This document shows, in pieces, positions 1-8,860 of a DNA stretch of 64,000 nucleotides (position 1 is the first letter of the stretch; every line of letters begins with the position of its first letter). This DNA comes from Bacillota bacterium (lineage in GTDB: Bacteria > Bacillota > Bacilli > Alicyclobacillales > SLC66): NCBI GenBank assembly GCA_021820975.1, contig JAKADA010000007.1, forward strand, positions 16,053 to 80,052, given 5' to 3'. The position numbers and the translations under genes were made by a program. Below the pieces are notes generated by a model, which searched no databases, had not been told where the DNA came from, and worked only from the letters and a program-made list of their open reading frames with translations.

Positions 1-539
1 TAGCCAAGAACCAGCGCCGATGCGCCGATCAACATAAGAGCCAGCGATAAGAAGAACGACATGGCAGTCACCACTCTCGTAGCATGCTTATAACCCAAAC
101 TCATAGCTAATCCTGCGCGGGCGATCCTTCCTCCGTCCAAAGGTAAAGCAGGCAATAAGTTGAATAAAGCAATCATCCCGTTGATCATCAAAAAATCGGT
201 TGCCCCGCGATCCCCAACCCATCCAGCGAGATGCACCATAGCTGTCAACAGCGCCAGTACCAAATTGACAAGTGGTCCGCACAGTGCAATCACGGTCTCA
301 TGCCGCACCTGAAAACCCAGTGTCGATGCTGCCATGCGTGCGACACCACCAAAAGGCAACAATTCAATACCTTCGACAACATAGCCGTAGCGGCGGGCAG
401 CGACAATATGCCCAATTTCATGTAAAACAACCACCACAAACCATACGATAAGATCAACCGCAAATCCCCCATACACAGCAAGCGCCATAACAGCGACAAA
501 TAGAGGATGGATGTGAATCCTAATACCAAACATTTTCAT
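1..539 (-). CDS. spoIVFB: SpoIVFB-like M50 intramembrane metalloprotease (partial)
   Basis: Site-2-protease family zinc endopeptidase. In sporulating Bacillota SpoIVFB cleaves pro-sigma-K in the mother cell at the outer forespore membrane. The visible frame starts MKMFGIRIHIHPLF and has the zinc motif HEIGH about 45 residues in, followed by hydrophobic segments and the second metal-ligand region NLLPALPLDGGR; the C-terminus lies beyond base 1. The start ATG overlaps the spoIVFA stop codon as ATGA, so the two are probably translationally coupled. Position after minD and spoIVFA matches B. subtilis. A longer-looking ORF at 290-529 on the same strand is a wrong-frame shadow of this gene. Motifs and context make the assignment firm; pro-sigma-K as substrate is inferred. 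Confidence 0.88.
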   Translation of the reverse strand, partial: MKMFGIRIHIHPLFVAVMALAVYGGFAVDLIVWFVVVVLHEIGHIVAARRYGYVVEGIELLPFGGVARMAASTLGFQVRHETVIALCGPLVNLVLALLTAMVHLAGWVGDRGATDFLMINGMIALFNLLPALPLDGGRIARAGLAMSLGYKHATRVVTAMSFFLSLALMLIGASALVLG

Positions 540-1372
540 GGTTTAGAATCTTGCAGCAATGTCGCCGGATCTTTGTACGAGCCACCGCGAATGTAACCAA
601 ATGTTAAAAGACTGCTGTTTTCTGGCAAGAATCCGATGGTTTGACCCGCAACGACATACTCATGTGCATGCACAGCGATTCGGCCCAAATGAGCATAAAA
701 TGTCTGTCCGAGACCTCCATGATCAATTGTGACATAGTAACCATTTGCCTGTGTTTCACCCACGTTATCCACCAATCCTTCTGCTGCTGCCACCACCGTT
801 GCACCCGGATGACCTTGAAAAACGACCTCAGGACTTACAACAGAAAATGTCCGTACGATAGATCCTTTGATCGGCGCCACGACATAAAACGGCGTTGCTG
901 CAGTGGTCACCGTAGCTGTGCCTGAGCTAGGTAGATTGCCAAAAGCTCTTGCCAAACTTGCCGGCAAATCAACCTGCGTATAATCGGGAGCCAAGATGTT
1001 TTGTACATCCGTTTTTAAACGGTTAGCAAGTGGTGTGGAACTGTGTGAGATAAACAGCACAGCGAGCACCAAGCATAATGAACCAATCAGCTGCACGGGT
1101 AAAAATGATCCGGACTGTGTTGACTCATAGGGTCCATAAGGACGTTCACTATTTCTTGGATAGTTGTTGCGATGAGGTAATTCATTGTACGGACGGTGTG
1201 GTGGCGACAAAGGGCGAATCATCGTATTGTCATCGTCATTTTGTTCGGTCGATTGTAACACAGGGCCAGCCCATGATCTTGGGGAACTGTATAAATCATC
1301 ATCAGGGGAAATGGAGTACTCGGGTCGAATTTGTTTTGTTGTCGTGCGGCTCTTCGCATCGTCTGAATACAA
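536..1372 (-). CDS. spoIVFA: SpoIVFA-like M23-domain membrane protein
   Basis: Probable regulator and partner of the SpoIVFB protease. The 278-residue protein has a polar N-terminus of about 95 residues, one membrane segment (around LIGSLCLVLAVLFIS) and a C-terminal M23/LytM-like domain. That domain keeps IDHGGLGQTFYAHL, but the zinc-binding HLHFE signature is replaced by LTFGYIRGG and the HxxxD ligand Asp is missing. It is therefore probably non-catalytic, as known for SpoIVFA. The start is TTG, placed 7-8 bases after a strong GGAGG; no in-frame ATG lies nearby. It ends in an ATGA overlap with spoIVFB. A perfect 14-bp inverted repeat sits just before the ribosome-binding site. Confidence 0.82.
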   Translation of the reverse strand: MYSDDAKSRTTTKQIRPEYSISPDDDLYSSPRSWAGPVLQSTEQNDDDNTMIRPLSPPHRPYNELPHRNNYPRNSERPYGPYESTQSGSFLPVQLIGSLCLVLAVLFISHSSTPLANRLKTDVQNILAPDYTQVDLPASLARAFGNLPSSGTATVTTAATPFYVVAPIKGSIVRTFSVVSPEVVFQGHPGATVVAAAEGLVDNVGETQANGYYVTIDHGGLGQTFYAHLGRIAVHAHEYVVAGQTIGFLPENSSLLTFGYIRGGSYKDPATLLQDSKP

Positions 1373-1387
1373 AGCCGCCCCTCCTCA

Positions 1388-1427
1388 CATAAAGTTAGAT
1401 GGTCAAGCTTTTTCATCTAACTTTATG
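1388..1427 (-). promoter_or_regulatory. Perfect 14-bp inverted repeat abutting the spoIVFA ribosome-binding site
   Basis: Arms cataaagttagatg (1388-1401) and its exact reverse complement (1414-1427) are separated by 12 bases containing aagctt. On the transcript the downstream arm ends one or two bases before the GAGGAGG that serves the TTG start of spoIVFA. There is no U-tract, so it is not a normal terminator. It could be an operator, a translation-modulating hairpin or an mRNA processing/stability element in the minD-spoIVFA gap. Confidence 0.6.
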
Positions 1428-1470
1428 CGTGGATGAGGCGTTGTATGTCGAACTACAAGAGCAGATGCAC

Positions 1471-2268
1471 TCAGCGAAATCCAATCCATTTGCGCATCTT
1501 TTTGAATAAGCCACCTTCATCGGCAATCAAATTCATCAAAGGAACCGGGTCACCTAAAATTCGCCGGGCGATATTACGGTAGCCCATCGAAGCTGGCGAA
1601 TCGGGACGCATCACGGTTGGTTCTCCCTGGTTAGCAGCGCGAATCACATGTTCGTCGTCAGGAACAATACCCAATAAATCAAGCGATAAAATCGAAATAA
1701 TATCGTCGATATCTAACATATCACCATTTTTCATCATCTGCGGGCGAATTCTATTGATTATTAATTTAGGCGATGAGATTTTATGCGCTTCTAATAGTCC
1801 AATGACACGATCGGCATCTCTTACGGCTGCTTGTTCAGGAGTCGTCACGACGATCGCTTGGTCTGCACCAGTCACAGCCACGCGAAAGCCATGTTCTATA
1901 CCAGCTGGGCAATCGATAATCACAAAATCAAATTGCTCTTTGAGTTTTGCGACGATCGTTTGCATAGACTGTTCACTTAAGGCAAGCTTATCTTTCGTCT
2001 GTGCCGCCGGCAATAAAAACAATTGATCGAATCGCTTATCCTTGATTAATGCCTGCTCCAAACGGCACGACCCAGATGCTACATCAATCACATCGAAGAT
2101 AATCCGATTCTCAAGTCCCATGACAACATCTAAATTGCGCAGACCAATATCGGTATCTACCATACATACTTTTTTCCCGAGAAGAGCCAACGCTGTACCG
2201 ATGTTTGCTGAGGATGTTGTTTTACCGACGCCCCCTTTACCAGAAGTTACAACAATCGCTTCTCCCAT
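1471..2268 (-). CDS. minD: Septum site-determining ATPase MinD
   Basis: ParA/MinD-family ATPase that places the division site by recruiting MinC to the membrane. The 265-residue protein opens MGEAIVVTSGKGGVGKTT with the deviant Walker A at residues 10-17, contains DTDIGLRNLD, and ends with the amphipathic membrane-targeting helix KKMRKWIGFR. The frame is open 9 codons further upstream, but GAGGAGG lies 8 bases before the ATG at 2268, which fixes the start. It follows minC by 27 bases and belongs to the mre-min transcription unit. Confidence 0.96.
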   Translation of the reverse strand: MGEAIVVTSGKGGVGKTTSSANIGTALALLGKKVCMVDTDIGLRNLDVVMGLENRIIFDVIDVASGSCRLEQALIKDKRFDQLFLLPAAQTKDKLALSEQSMQTIVAKLKEQFDFVIIDCPAGIEHGFRVAVTGADQAIVVTTPEQAAVRDADRVIGLLEAHKISSPKLIINRIRPQMMKNGDMLDIDDIISILSLDLLGIVPDDEHVIRAANQGEPTVMRPDSPASMGYRNIARRILGDPVPLMNLIADEGGLFKKMRKWIGFR

Positions 2269-2295
2269 GACAAATTCCTCCTCATATCCGTGCAC

Positions 2296-2952
2296 CTAAC
2301 TCATCTTAGCCCTGAACTGTGCTAGATAAGCCATCTGCTCAATCGCCATCTGCTCGCCATCGAGATAGGCAAATTCCATTTCCGCCGGCCTCGTGCGGAC
2401 GTCTGGTGCGCGACGGACCACATGGGCAATGCGCACTTGCAATGGTTCAAAGTAATTCGCTGCCACCACGGCTTGATGGTTGCCTGACGCACCTGCATGA
2501 ATAGATCCGCGCAGATGCCCCATAATGTAGACATCCCCAGCGGCAATAATTTGTCCTCCCGGGTTCACATCGCCGATAATCACCACATCACCATCATGTT
2601 CAATGATCATGCCAGACCGTACCGTTCCCTTAAATACGTACGGATCTTTGCGCCGCAGACTAGACGCCGTTGGAGCGCCAGCAAAACCGCCAACAATCAG
2701 ATTACCGTGTGTCGCAAATAGCTTTCGAATCATTCGTTCGTCTTCATCCGTTAATTTTCGCTGACCACATTCTACGTAAGCGGTGATCGTCCCATCACTT
2801 TTGGTCTGTCCTTCAAGCTTATGTTCTAACTCTCCGAGCACATCCGCGATATCCACATCATCAGCCAGCACAAACAACAAACCGTTACGGATGCCTTTCA
2901 CCGTCACCAGATCGCACACCTTCACGGGTGCTGACCTCGCAGATCTCGACAT
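2296..2952 (-). CDS. minC: Septum site-determining protein MinC
   Basis: Inhibitor of FtsZ assembly activated at the membrane by MinD. The 218-residue protein has a variable N-terminal domain (about 1-95) and a C-terminal beta-helical domain with the glycine-rich turns GTVRSGMIIEHDGDVVIIGDV and GGQIIAAGDVYIMGHLRGS typical of MinC_C. The start ATG at 2952 follows AGGAGG by 6 bases; the frame is open upstream but those codons lack a ribosome-binding site. It lies 33 bases downstream of the PBP2 gene. Confidence 0.95.
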   Translation of the reverse strand: MSRSARSAPVKVCDLVTVKGIRNGLLFVLADDVDIADVLGELEHKLEGQTKSDGTITAYVECGQRKLTDEDERMIRKLFATHGNLIVGGFAGAPTASSLRRKDPYVFKGTVRSGMIIEHDGDVVIIGDVNPGGQIIAAGDVYIMGHLRGSIHAGASGNHQAVVAANYFEPLQVRIAHVVRRAPDVRTRPAEMEFAYLDGEQMAIEQMAYLAQFRAKMS

Positions 2953-2985
2953 AATTGTCCTCCTGTCAAAAGCCTTCAAACCTCA

Positions 2986-4884
2986 CTATTCAACGTGAGT
3001 CTGCGCTTTTCCTGCTTTTACTGAGAAGAATCGATCGAACATGGCACGCGCGATAGGTCCCGTTGAGTCTGCACCATGCCCGCCTCCAGGAATAACAATG
3101 GCAATGGCAATTTGCGGATGATGATAAGGAGCGTAACCAATAAAGACAGCGTTATCAAAACCCGCAATCCCTGTTTCAGCCGTTCCCGTCTTGCCAGCTA
3201 CGGTATACGATAACGGTCGCCCATGATGAAAAGTTTCGTAAGCTGTTCCCGAAGGCGCATTGCATGCCAAATACATGCCCTCTTGAACGACATGTAATTG
3301 CTCGTTATGCAAACCGCTTGCTTGCAATGCGTTGACCTGCCTCACTTTATAAGGAACACGCCCCGCCTTTTCTACGACATGTGGTGTAGGACGGATGCCA
3401 TCATGCGCTAAAGTCGCTGTGTATGTGGCTAGCTCAAGCGTCGTAAATACTTCATTTTGACCGATTGCTGTATAAGGCAGATCGGTTACTTGCCCTGATC
3501 CTTCGTTAACGTAACCACTGACTTCTTCCGGCAGGTCAACACCCGTAGCTCCATTGCCCAAACCAAAAAGGTGCTGCATAGTTTCTAAGCGCCTTAATGC
3601 AGATAATCGCGTCTTTTGTAGCCACGTCGTGACGGCAACACCATCCTTAGGCGGCCAATGGCCGTAAGCCAAGCTTGCTTTATAAAAATACACATCACAG
3701 GATTCTGCAAGGGCCGAACGTAGCGACACATCGTCATGACGCGTCCAACATCGAATAGGTGGACCTTGCGTGAAAGGGATATCCCACTTTCCATCACAGC
3801 GTAACGTTGAAGAGGGCGAAACAACGGCTTCTTTCATCGCAAAGAGAGCGGTCAATGGCTTCATAACAGAACCAGGCGCGACAGGCGCTTGCGTAGCCCA
3901 ATTTCGCTCAGCTGGAGCAAATCGTTTTTCATACACTTCATAGGATATGCCATCAATAAACCATTGTGGATTGTATGTTGGTGCGCTGGCCATGGCGAGT
4001 ATGGCACCTGTATTCGGATTCAGGGCAACAGCCATGGCATGATCCATCAGCGCATGACCATGAGCTTTTAAGTAGTGAAGTTGCTGTACCAACAGGCGCT
4101 GCACATACGCTTGATACGCTGCATCCAACGTAAGTACCACATCTTGTCCTGATGCAGGCTCCCTACTTTGCAAAAGTCGACGAATCGGAACGCCTTGACT
4201 GTCTACTTCCATACATATTTTCCCCGGACGTCCGCGTAGTACCTCGTCATAGGAGCGTTCAACGCCACTCCAACCAATTTTAGTGGATGGCGGAAAATCA
4301 GCCAAATGCACATCATCTCGGCGTTCTTTAGGGATGGAGTTAATGTAGCCTAGTACATGGCAAGCAAGGTCACCGTACGGATACGTTCTCGTCGAATCCG
4401 GAATAATCTCAACGCCTGGCAAATCTCTTTGATGTTCACGAACGAAAGAGATGGCACGATCGGAGATACGGCTTGCAATCAAGCAGTGAACGCCCGCTGT
4501 GGCATCAGCTAACATGCGCTCTTGCAACTCTTTAGGTGGCGTACCAAGTACCTGGGAGAGCGCTGTTGCAATCGGCTGAACAGAGCGATTGGATCTCGCA
4601 TAGATAAGGCTAAACGCCGGGCGATCGTAGACCAAAGCTCGCATCATATGGTCAAAAATAGTGCCACGGGGAGATGGCGTAGCATACGTATCGACCCGAT
4701 TGCGGTTTGCCAAAGCTAGATAGTGGAATTGATGACCAATTTGCATATAAGCCAATCGCAAAACCAAAAGCATCATCGATAGAACTAAAAAACGTTGTAC
4801 TATCCGTAAGCGATTATCCCGCATCTTCACGAGTTCATCATCATCGGGTTTCAAAGACTCTTTCATCATTTGCTCCATGCCCAT
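2986..4884 (-). CDS. mrdA: Penicillin-binding protein 2 (class B transpeptidase)
   Basis: Cell-wall D,D-transpeptidase for lateral wall elongation, working with MreBCD and a SEDS polymerase. It has an N-terminal membrane anchor (around RFLVLSMMLLVLRLAYMQI), a PBP dimer/pedestal domain and a transpeptidase domain with SVMK (catalytic Ser about 338), SCD and KTGT (about 563). About 632 residues is normal for PBP2/MrdA. Position between mreD and minC is seen in several Bacillota and other bacteria but not in B. subtilis. The start is uncertain: ATG 4884, ATG 4878 or the ATG pair just after are possible; an upstream ATG at 4905 lies inside the terminator hairpin and is unlikely. Confidence 0.93.
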   Translation of the reverse strand: MGMEQMMKESLKPDDDELVKMRDNRLRIVQRFLVLSMMLLVLRLAYMQIGHQFHYLALANRNRVDTYATPSPRGTIFDHMMRALVYDRPAFSLIYARSNRSVQPIATALSQVLGTPPKELQERMLADATAGVHCLIASRISDRAISFVREHQRDLPGVEIIPDSTRTYPYGDLACHVLGYINSIPKERRDDVHLADFPPSTKIGWSGVERSYDEVLRGRPGKICMEVDSQGVPIRRLLQSREPASGQDVVLTLDAAYQAYVQRLLVQQLHYLKAHGHALMDHAMAVALNPNTGAILAMASAPTYNPQWFIDGISYEVYEKRFAPAERNWATQAPVAPGSVMKPLTALFAMKEAVVSPSSTLRCDGKWDIPFTQGPPIRCWTRHDDVSLRSALAESCDVYFYKASLAYGHWPPKDGVAVTTWLQKTRLSALRRLETMQHLFGLGNGATGVDLPEEVSGYVNEGSGQVTDLPYTAIGQNEVFTTLELATYTATLAHDGIRPTPHVVEKAGRVPYKVRQVNALQASGLHNEQLHVVQEGMYLACNAPSGTAYETFHHGRPLSYTVAGKTGTAETGIAGFDNAVFIGYAPYHHPQIAIAIVIPGGGHGADSTGPIARAMFDRFFSVKAGKAQTHVE

Positions 4885-4892
4885 ATTCCCGT

Positions 4893-4922
4893 AAAAAAAA
4901 GGCAACCTGTGCGTAGGTTACC
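4893..4922 (-). terminator. Rho-independent terminator/attenuator between mreD and the PBP2 gene
   Basis: On the minus strand an 8-bp stem (ggtaacct/aggttgcc, one G-T pair, 6-base loop) is followed directly by eight T. It lies within the mre-min operon, 24 bases after the mreD stop and 8 bases before the PBP2 start. It probably reduces rather than abolishes readthrough, so PBP2, minC and minD may be expressed below mreBCD or from a further promoter. Confidence 0.75.
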
Positions 4923-4946
4923 TTTTCCAACACGGCATTATGCAGC

Positions 4947-5462
4947 TTAGGCTTGCAACGAATCGTCATTATAACTGATGACGTGCTTTTTCACAAAAAG
5001 ACGGTGATAGATGAAATAAAGAGGAATCATACATGCCATCGAAGACAGCGTAGTTTGCGTGGATAGCTGCAGCATCGCATGAGCATTCATCACGACTTCC
5101 CCGAGTAGGTGATCCAAAGCAAACGTAATCCATAAAAACAATTCTGTGCCAACGCCTGTTAAAAGTAGCCCTAAAAGCAGGCTTTCGCGAATCAACAGGC
5201 TCCGCACATAACCAGATAAATAACCAACTACTGCATAAGCAAAAGCTGTTTCACCTAGGAAAGCACCAAAGTTAATATCTTGGATAAACCCGATCAAAAG
5301 CCCAAACAACAACGCCAAGGAAGAGCCGCGTAACATACTTGTCATCACAAGCCCAATAATGACCAAGTTGGGTGCATACGCAGCAATTCCCGGCAAGCGA
5401 AGCAACGTGGACTCGATAATGAGACTGACTAAAATCAGGACAAACAAACCAAAACTCTTCAT
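4947..5462 (-). CDS. mreD: Rod shape-determining membrane protein MreD
   Basis: Integral membrane member of the elongasome that links MreB/MreC to the wall synthases. The 171-residue protein is hydrophobic, with about five membrane segments, starting MKSFGLFVLILVSLIIEST and containing GLLIGFIQDINFGAFLGETA, the conserved MreD core (G-x-x-x-D). The ATG overlaps the mreC stop as ATGA. It is followed by a terminator before the PBP2 gene. Family length is usual. Confidence 0.94.
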   Translation of the reverse strand: MKSFGLFVLILVSLIIESTLLRLPGIAAYAPNLVIIGLVMTSMLRGSSLALLFGLLIGFIQDINFGAFLGETAFAYAVVGYLSGYVRSLLIRESLLLGLLLTGVGTELFLWITFALDHLLGEVVMNAHAMLQLSTQTTLSSMACMIPLYFIYHRLFVKKHVISYNDDSLQA

Positions 5463-6319
5463 GATAGTACTTGCCCCTGTTTTGGTACTAAGACAAAAAC
5501 ATAATCCAAGTAGTTCATATTAGCTGCGGGAACGATGACGGCCGATCGCGTAATGCCCGACCCATCTGCTGAAAAAGATTGCACTTTACCAATCACTAAA
5601 CCCCGCGGGTAAATGTCACTAAGTCCAGATGTGACAACAACATCTCCCGGTTTTGCTATCCCAGACAGTTGTGAGATAAACTGCATGCTCAAAAGTCCCG
5701 GCGACGTCGAGGAACCAGACACGATGCCAAAGGCAGGTTGCTTGGGCGATAAAATGCTAGCCGATACACCATCCGTCGAATCGGTCGTCGTAAGCAATGA
5801 CACAGTACTACTATACTGGGCAACGGCAACGATACGGCCAATCAAAGCGCCGGAATCATTCAAAACTGGTAAGTTGCGGCGGATACCAACTGTGCTCCCT
5901 ACAGATAGCACTACGTCTGAGTTCCATGACAAAGGACTTCTGCCTGTGACTTGGGCAGATACTAACTTAAACTGCGGTTCTTTATCCTTGAATTGCAACA
6001 TTTGCTTAAGCTCTTGAACCTGCAACGATTTTTCCTGCAATGTCGTGCGTAATGCCGCATCTACGTTAGCCACCGATTTTAGTTGCGCATTTTCTTCATA
6101 CATCGACTTTAGATCCTGCAAGCGATGAAAAAATGTTGCTATTTGATATGATGGTTCATAAAACGGTCGACTAATCAGCGAAAAACCATCACGAATAAAT
6201 TTTCCCGGCCATGACTGTTCAATGGCTCGTGAACGTTGTGAGATTCCAGCTGAAACCACGAGCAATATGATTAGCCCAAGAAACGCAAATAATCGACCGC
6301 CTGAAAAGAACCTACCCAC
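5459..6319 (-). CDS. mreC: Rod shape-determining protein MreC
   Basis: Bitopic periplasm-facing (outer surface) scaffold that binds PBPs and MreD. It has an N-terminal membrane helix (LFAFLGLIILLVVSAGISQRS), a coiled coil at about 65-105 (YEENAQLKSV... LQEKSLQVQELKQML) and the beta-barrel MreC domain with GDVVVTSGLSDIYPRGLVIG near the C-terminus. The start is GTG with GGAGAGG upstream. 286 residues matches the family. Directly follows mreB. Confidence 0.95.
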   Translation of the reverse strand: MGRFFSGGRLFAFLGLIILLVVSAGISQRSRAIEQSWPGKFIRDGFSLISRPFYEPSYQIATFFHRLQDLKSMYEENAQLKSVANVDAALRTTLQEKSLQVQELKQMLQFKDKEPQFKLVSAQVTGRSPLSWNSDVVLSVGSTVGIRRNLPVLNDSGALIGRIVAVAQYSSTVSLLTTTDSTDGVSASILSPKQPAFGIVSGSSTSPGLLSMQFISQLSGIAKPGDVVVTSGLSDIYPRGLVIGKVQSFSADGSGITRSAVIVPAANMNYLDYVFVLVPKQGQVLS

Positions 6320-6347
6320 ACGACAGCCTCTCCCTCATCCTCTCAAG

Positions 6348-7412
<1,065 letters not shown>

Positions 7413-8150
7413 CTATGTGTGTTGTAAATCAGAGATATAACCGCGTTCTCGCATGCTGATATACCGTTTATCACCGATCACAATGTGATCGAGAACATCA
7501 ACGCCAAGAATCATACCAGCGTTGACCAGCCTTTTAGTTACCGAAATGTCTTCTGCACTTGGCGTTGGATCTCCGCTAGGGTGGTTATGTGCGCAGATGA
7601 TGGATGCCGCGCTGCGCTTCAAAGCAGTTTTGAAGATCTCACGTGGATGCACAATCGAAGCATTTAAGGATCCAATCGAAACGACTTCCTCACCAAGAAT
7701 CTGATGTTTCGTATCCAAATGAATCGTTACAAAGTGCTCCTTGCGTAAGAAACTCAGACGTTCCATCAAAAAATCAGCTGCGTCTGTCGGAGATGAAATC
7801 TTTCGAAGCATCGTGCCGCGCGCCGCGTGTATCCGTCTCCCAAGTTCGATCGCCGCAAGTATAGTTGCCGCCTTGGCAGGACCGATACCATCCACTTCCT
7901 GAAGTTCGCGAACATCCGCATGCAGCAATTCAACAAGCCCGCCAGAACTCGACAAAATTCGATCTGCCAAAGAAATAGCAGATTCGCCTTGTCGCCCCGT
8001 CCCAATAACAAGAGCAATCAACTCTGCAGTCGTTAAAATCTGCGCCCCATTACGCAAAAGCCGTTCACGAGGTCGTTCGACAATCGGCAACTCAGCAATT
8101 AGTGTACCACGAACTATAGTGCTATGCCCACTCAAATCCATCCGCTCCAT
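7413..8150 (-). CDS. radC: RadC/YsxA family JAB1-domain protein
   Basis: Conserved protein long named DNA repair protein RadC, whose exact function is unsettled. An N-terminal helix-hairpin-helix region (LQEVDGIGPAKAATILAAIELG, about 75-97) precedes a JAMM/MPN+ metalloprotease-like domain with the complete zinc motif HNHPSGDPTPSAED at about residues 185-198. Length 245 is slightly above typical. It lies between maf and mreB exactly as in B. subtilis. The start is not certain because neither ATG 8150 nor the in-frame ATG three codons later has a good ribosome-binding site. Confidence 0.93.
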   Translation of the reverse strand: MERMDLSGHSTIVRGTLIAELPIVERPRERLLRNGAQILTTAELIALVIGTGRQGESAISLADRILSSSGGLVELLHADVRELQEVDGIGPAKAATILAAIELGRRIHAARGTMLRKISSPTDAADFLMERLSFLRKEHFVTIHLDTKHQILGEEVVSIGSLNASIVHPREIFKTALKRSAASIICAHNHPSGDPTPSAEDISVTKRLVNAGMILGVDVLDHIVIGDKRYISMRERGYISDLQHT

Positions 8151-8160
8151 AGGAAGAAAT

Positions 8161-8730
8161 TCAAAATTGATAACCTAAGTCGGCGAGAAATCTTGATGTC
8201 ATAGCCAAAGGCAACCCAACAACAGCATAAAAATCGCCGTCTATTCGTTCGACAAATCTTGCGAAATACCCTTGAATACTATATGATCCAGCTTTATCCA
8301 TAGGTTCTGCCGTCGCTACATACGCTTCTTTTTCAGCCGTAGTCATCTTCAAAAACCAAACATGCGCCATAGAATGTCCTAAACGATAGCGTCCGTCCGT
8401 TGCATCCATCACGGCAACACCAGTAATTACCTTGTGGCGTTTCCCGCTAAGACAAGACAACATGTCTATAGCATGTTCTGTTGAGCGAGGTTTTGAAAAG
8501 ATCGCGTTATCGTAGACAACCGTGGTATCTGCCGCAATGACAAGCCCTGTTGAAACACGCTCACAAACCGCTTTCGCTTTACAGACACAAAGTGTTCTCA
8601 CCATAACGATAGGGTCTAGATGTTCAAACTGCAACTCATCAATTTCCGGTTTCACCACACGGTGATCCACCCCAATCTGAGTCAAAAGCTGCGTCCTTCT
8701 CGGTGAACTGGAAGCTAGCCAGACATCCAC
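8161..8730 (-). CDS. maf: Maf family nucleoside triphosphate pyrophosphatase
   Basis: House-cleaning enzyme that hydrolyses dTTP/UTP (and modified pyrimidine triphosphates) to monophosphates; in B. subtilis Maf also affects septation. The N-terminal signature LASSSPRRTQLL and the later DTTVVYDN and KHKVITGVAV segments are family hallmarks, with E/D catalytic residues present. GTG at 8730 lies 7 bases after GGAGG and is preferred to the GTG two codons upstream that overlaps the ribosome-binding site. First gene of the maf-radC-mre unit. Confidence 0.92.
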   Translation of the reverse strand: MDVWLASSSPRRTQLLTQIGVDHRVVKPEIDELQFEHLDPIVMVRTLCVCKAKAVCERVSTGLVIAADTTVVYDNAIFSKPRSTEHAIDMLSCLSGKRHKVITGVAVMDATDGRYRLGHSMAHVWFLKMTTAEKEAYVATAEPMDKAGSYSIQGYFARFVERIDGDFYAVVGLPLAMTSRFLADLGYQF

Positions 8731-8750
8731 GAGCACACCTCCAAAAAAGT

Positions 8751-8806
8751 GTTCACACGATAACGTGAACCTAATTAAGGAAATTTATCCTATCCGAAGT
8801 ATATCA
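8751..8806 (-). promoter_or_regulatory. Leader of the maf-radC-mre operon: extended -10 and small inverted repeat
   Basis: On the minus strand a TGATATACT (8798-8806) fits an extended -10 element without a clear -35. Downstream, gttcac and gtgaac (8751-8756 and 8765-8770) form a 6-bp inverted repeat in the putative 5' untranslated region just before the maf ribosome-binding site. Assignment rests on these short matches only. Confidence 0.35.
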
Positions 8807-8860
8807 TGCCCCTTAATTCGTCCCACTTTTTTAGGAGAAATAATTCACAATACAACGACC

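Noticed and set aside
290..529. 79-codon ORF on the minus strand
   Set aside because: Wrong-frame shadow of spoIVFB, whose frame has HEIGH and NLLPALPLDGGR.
5613..6017. 134-codon plus-strand ORF
   Set aside because: Antisense shadow of mreC; no ribosome-binding site and no family resemblance.
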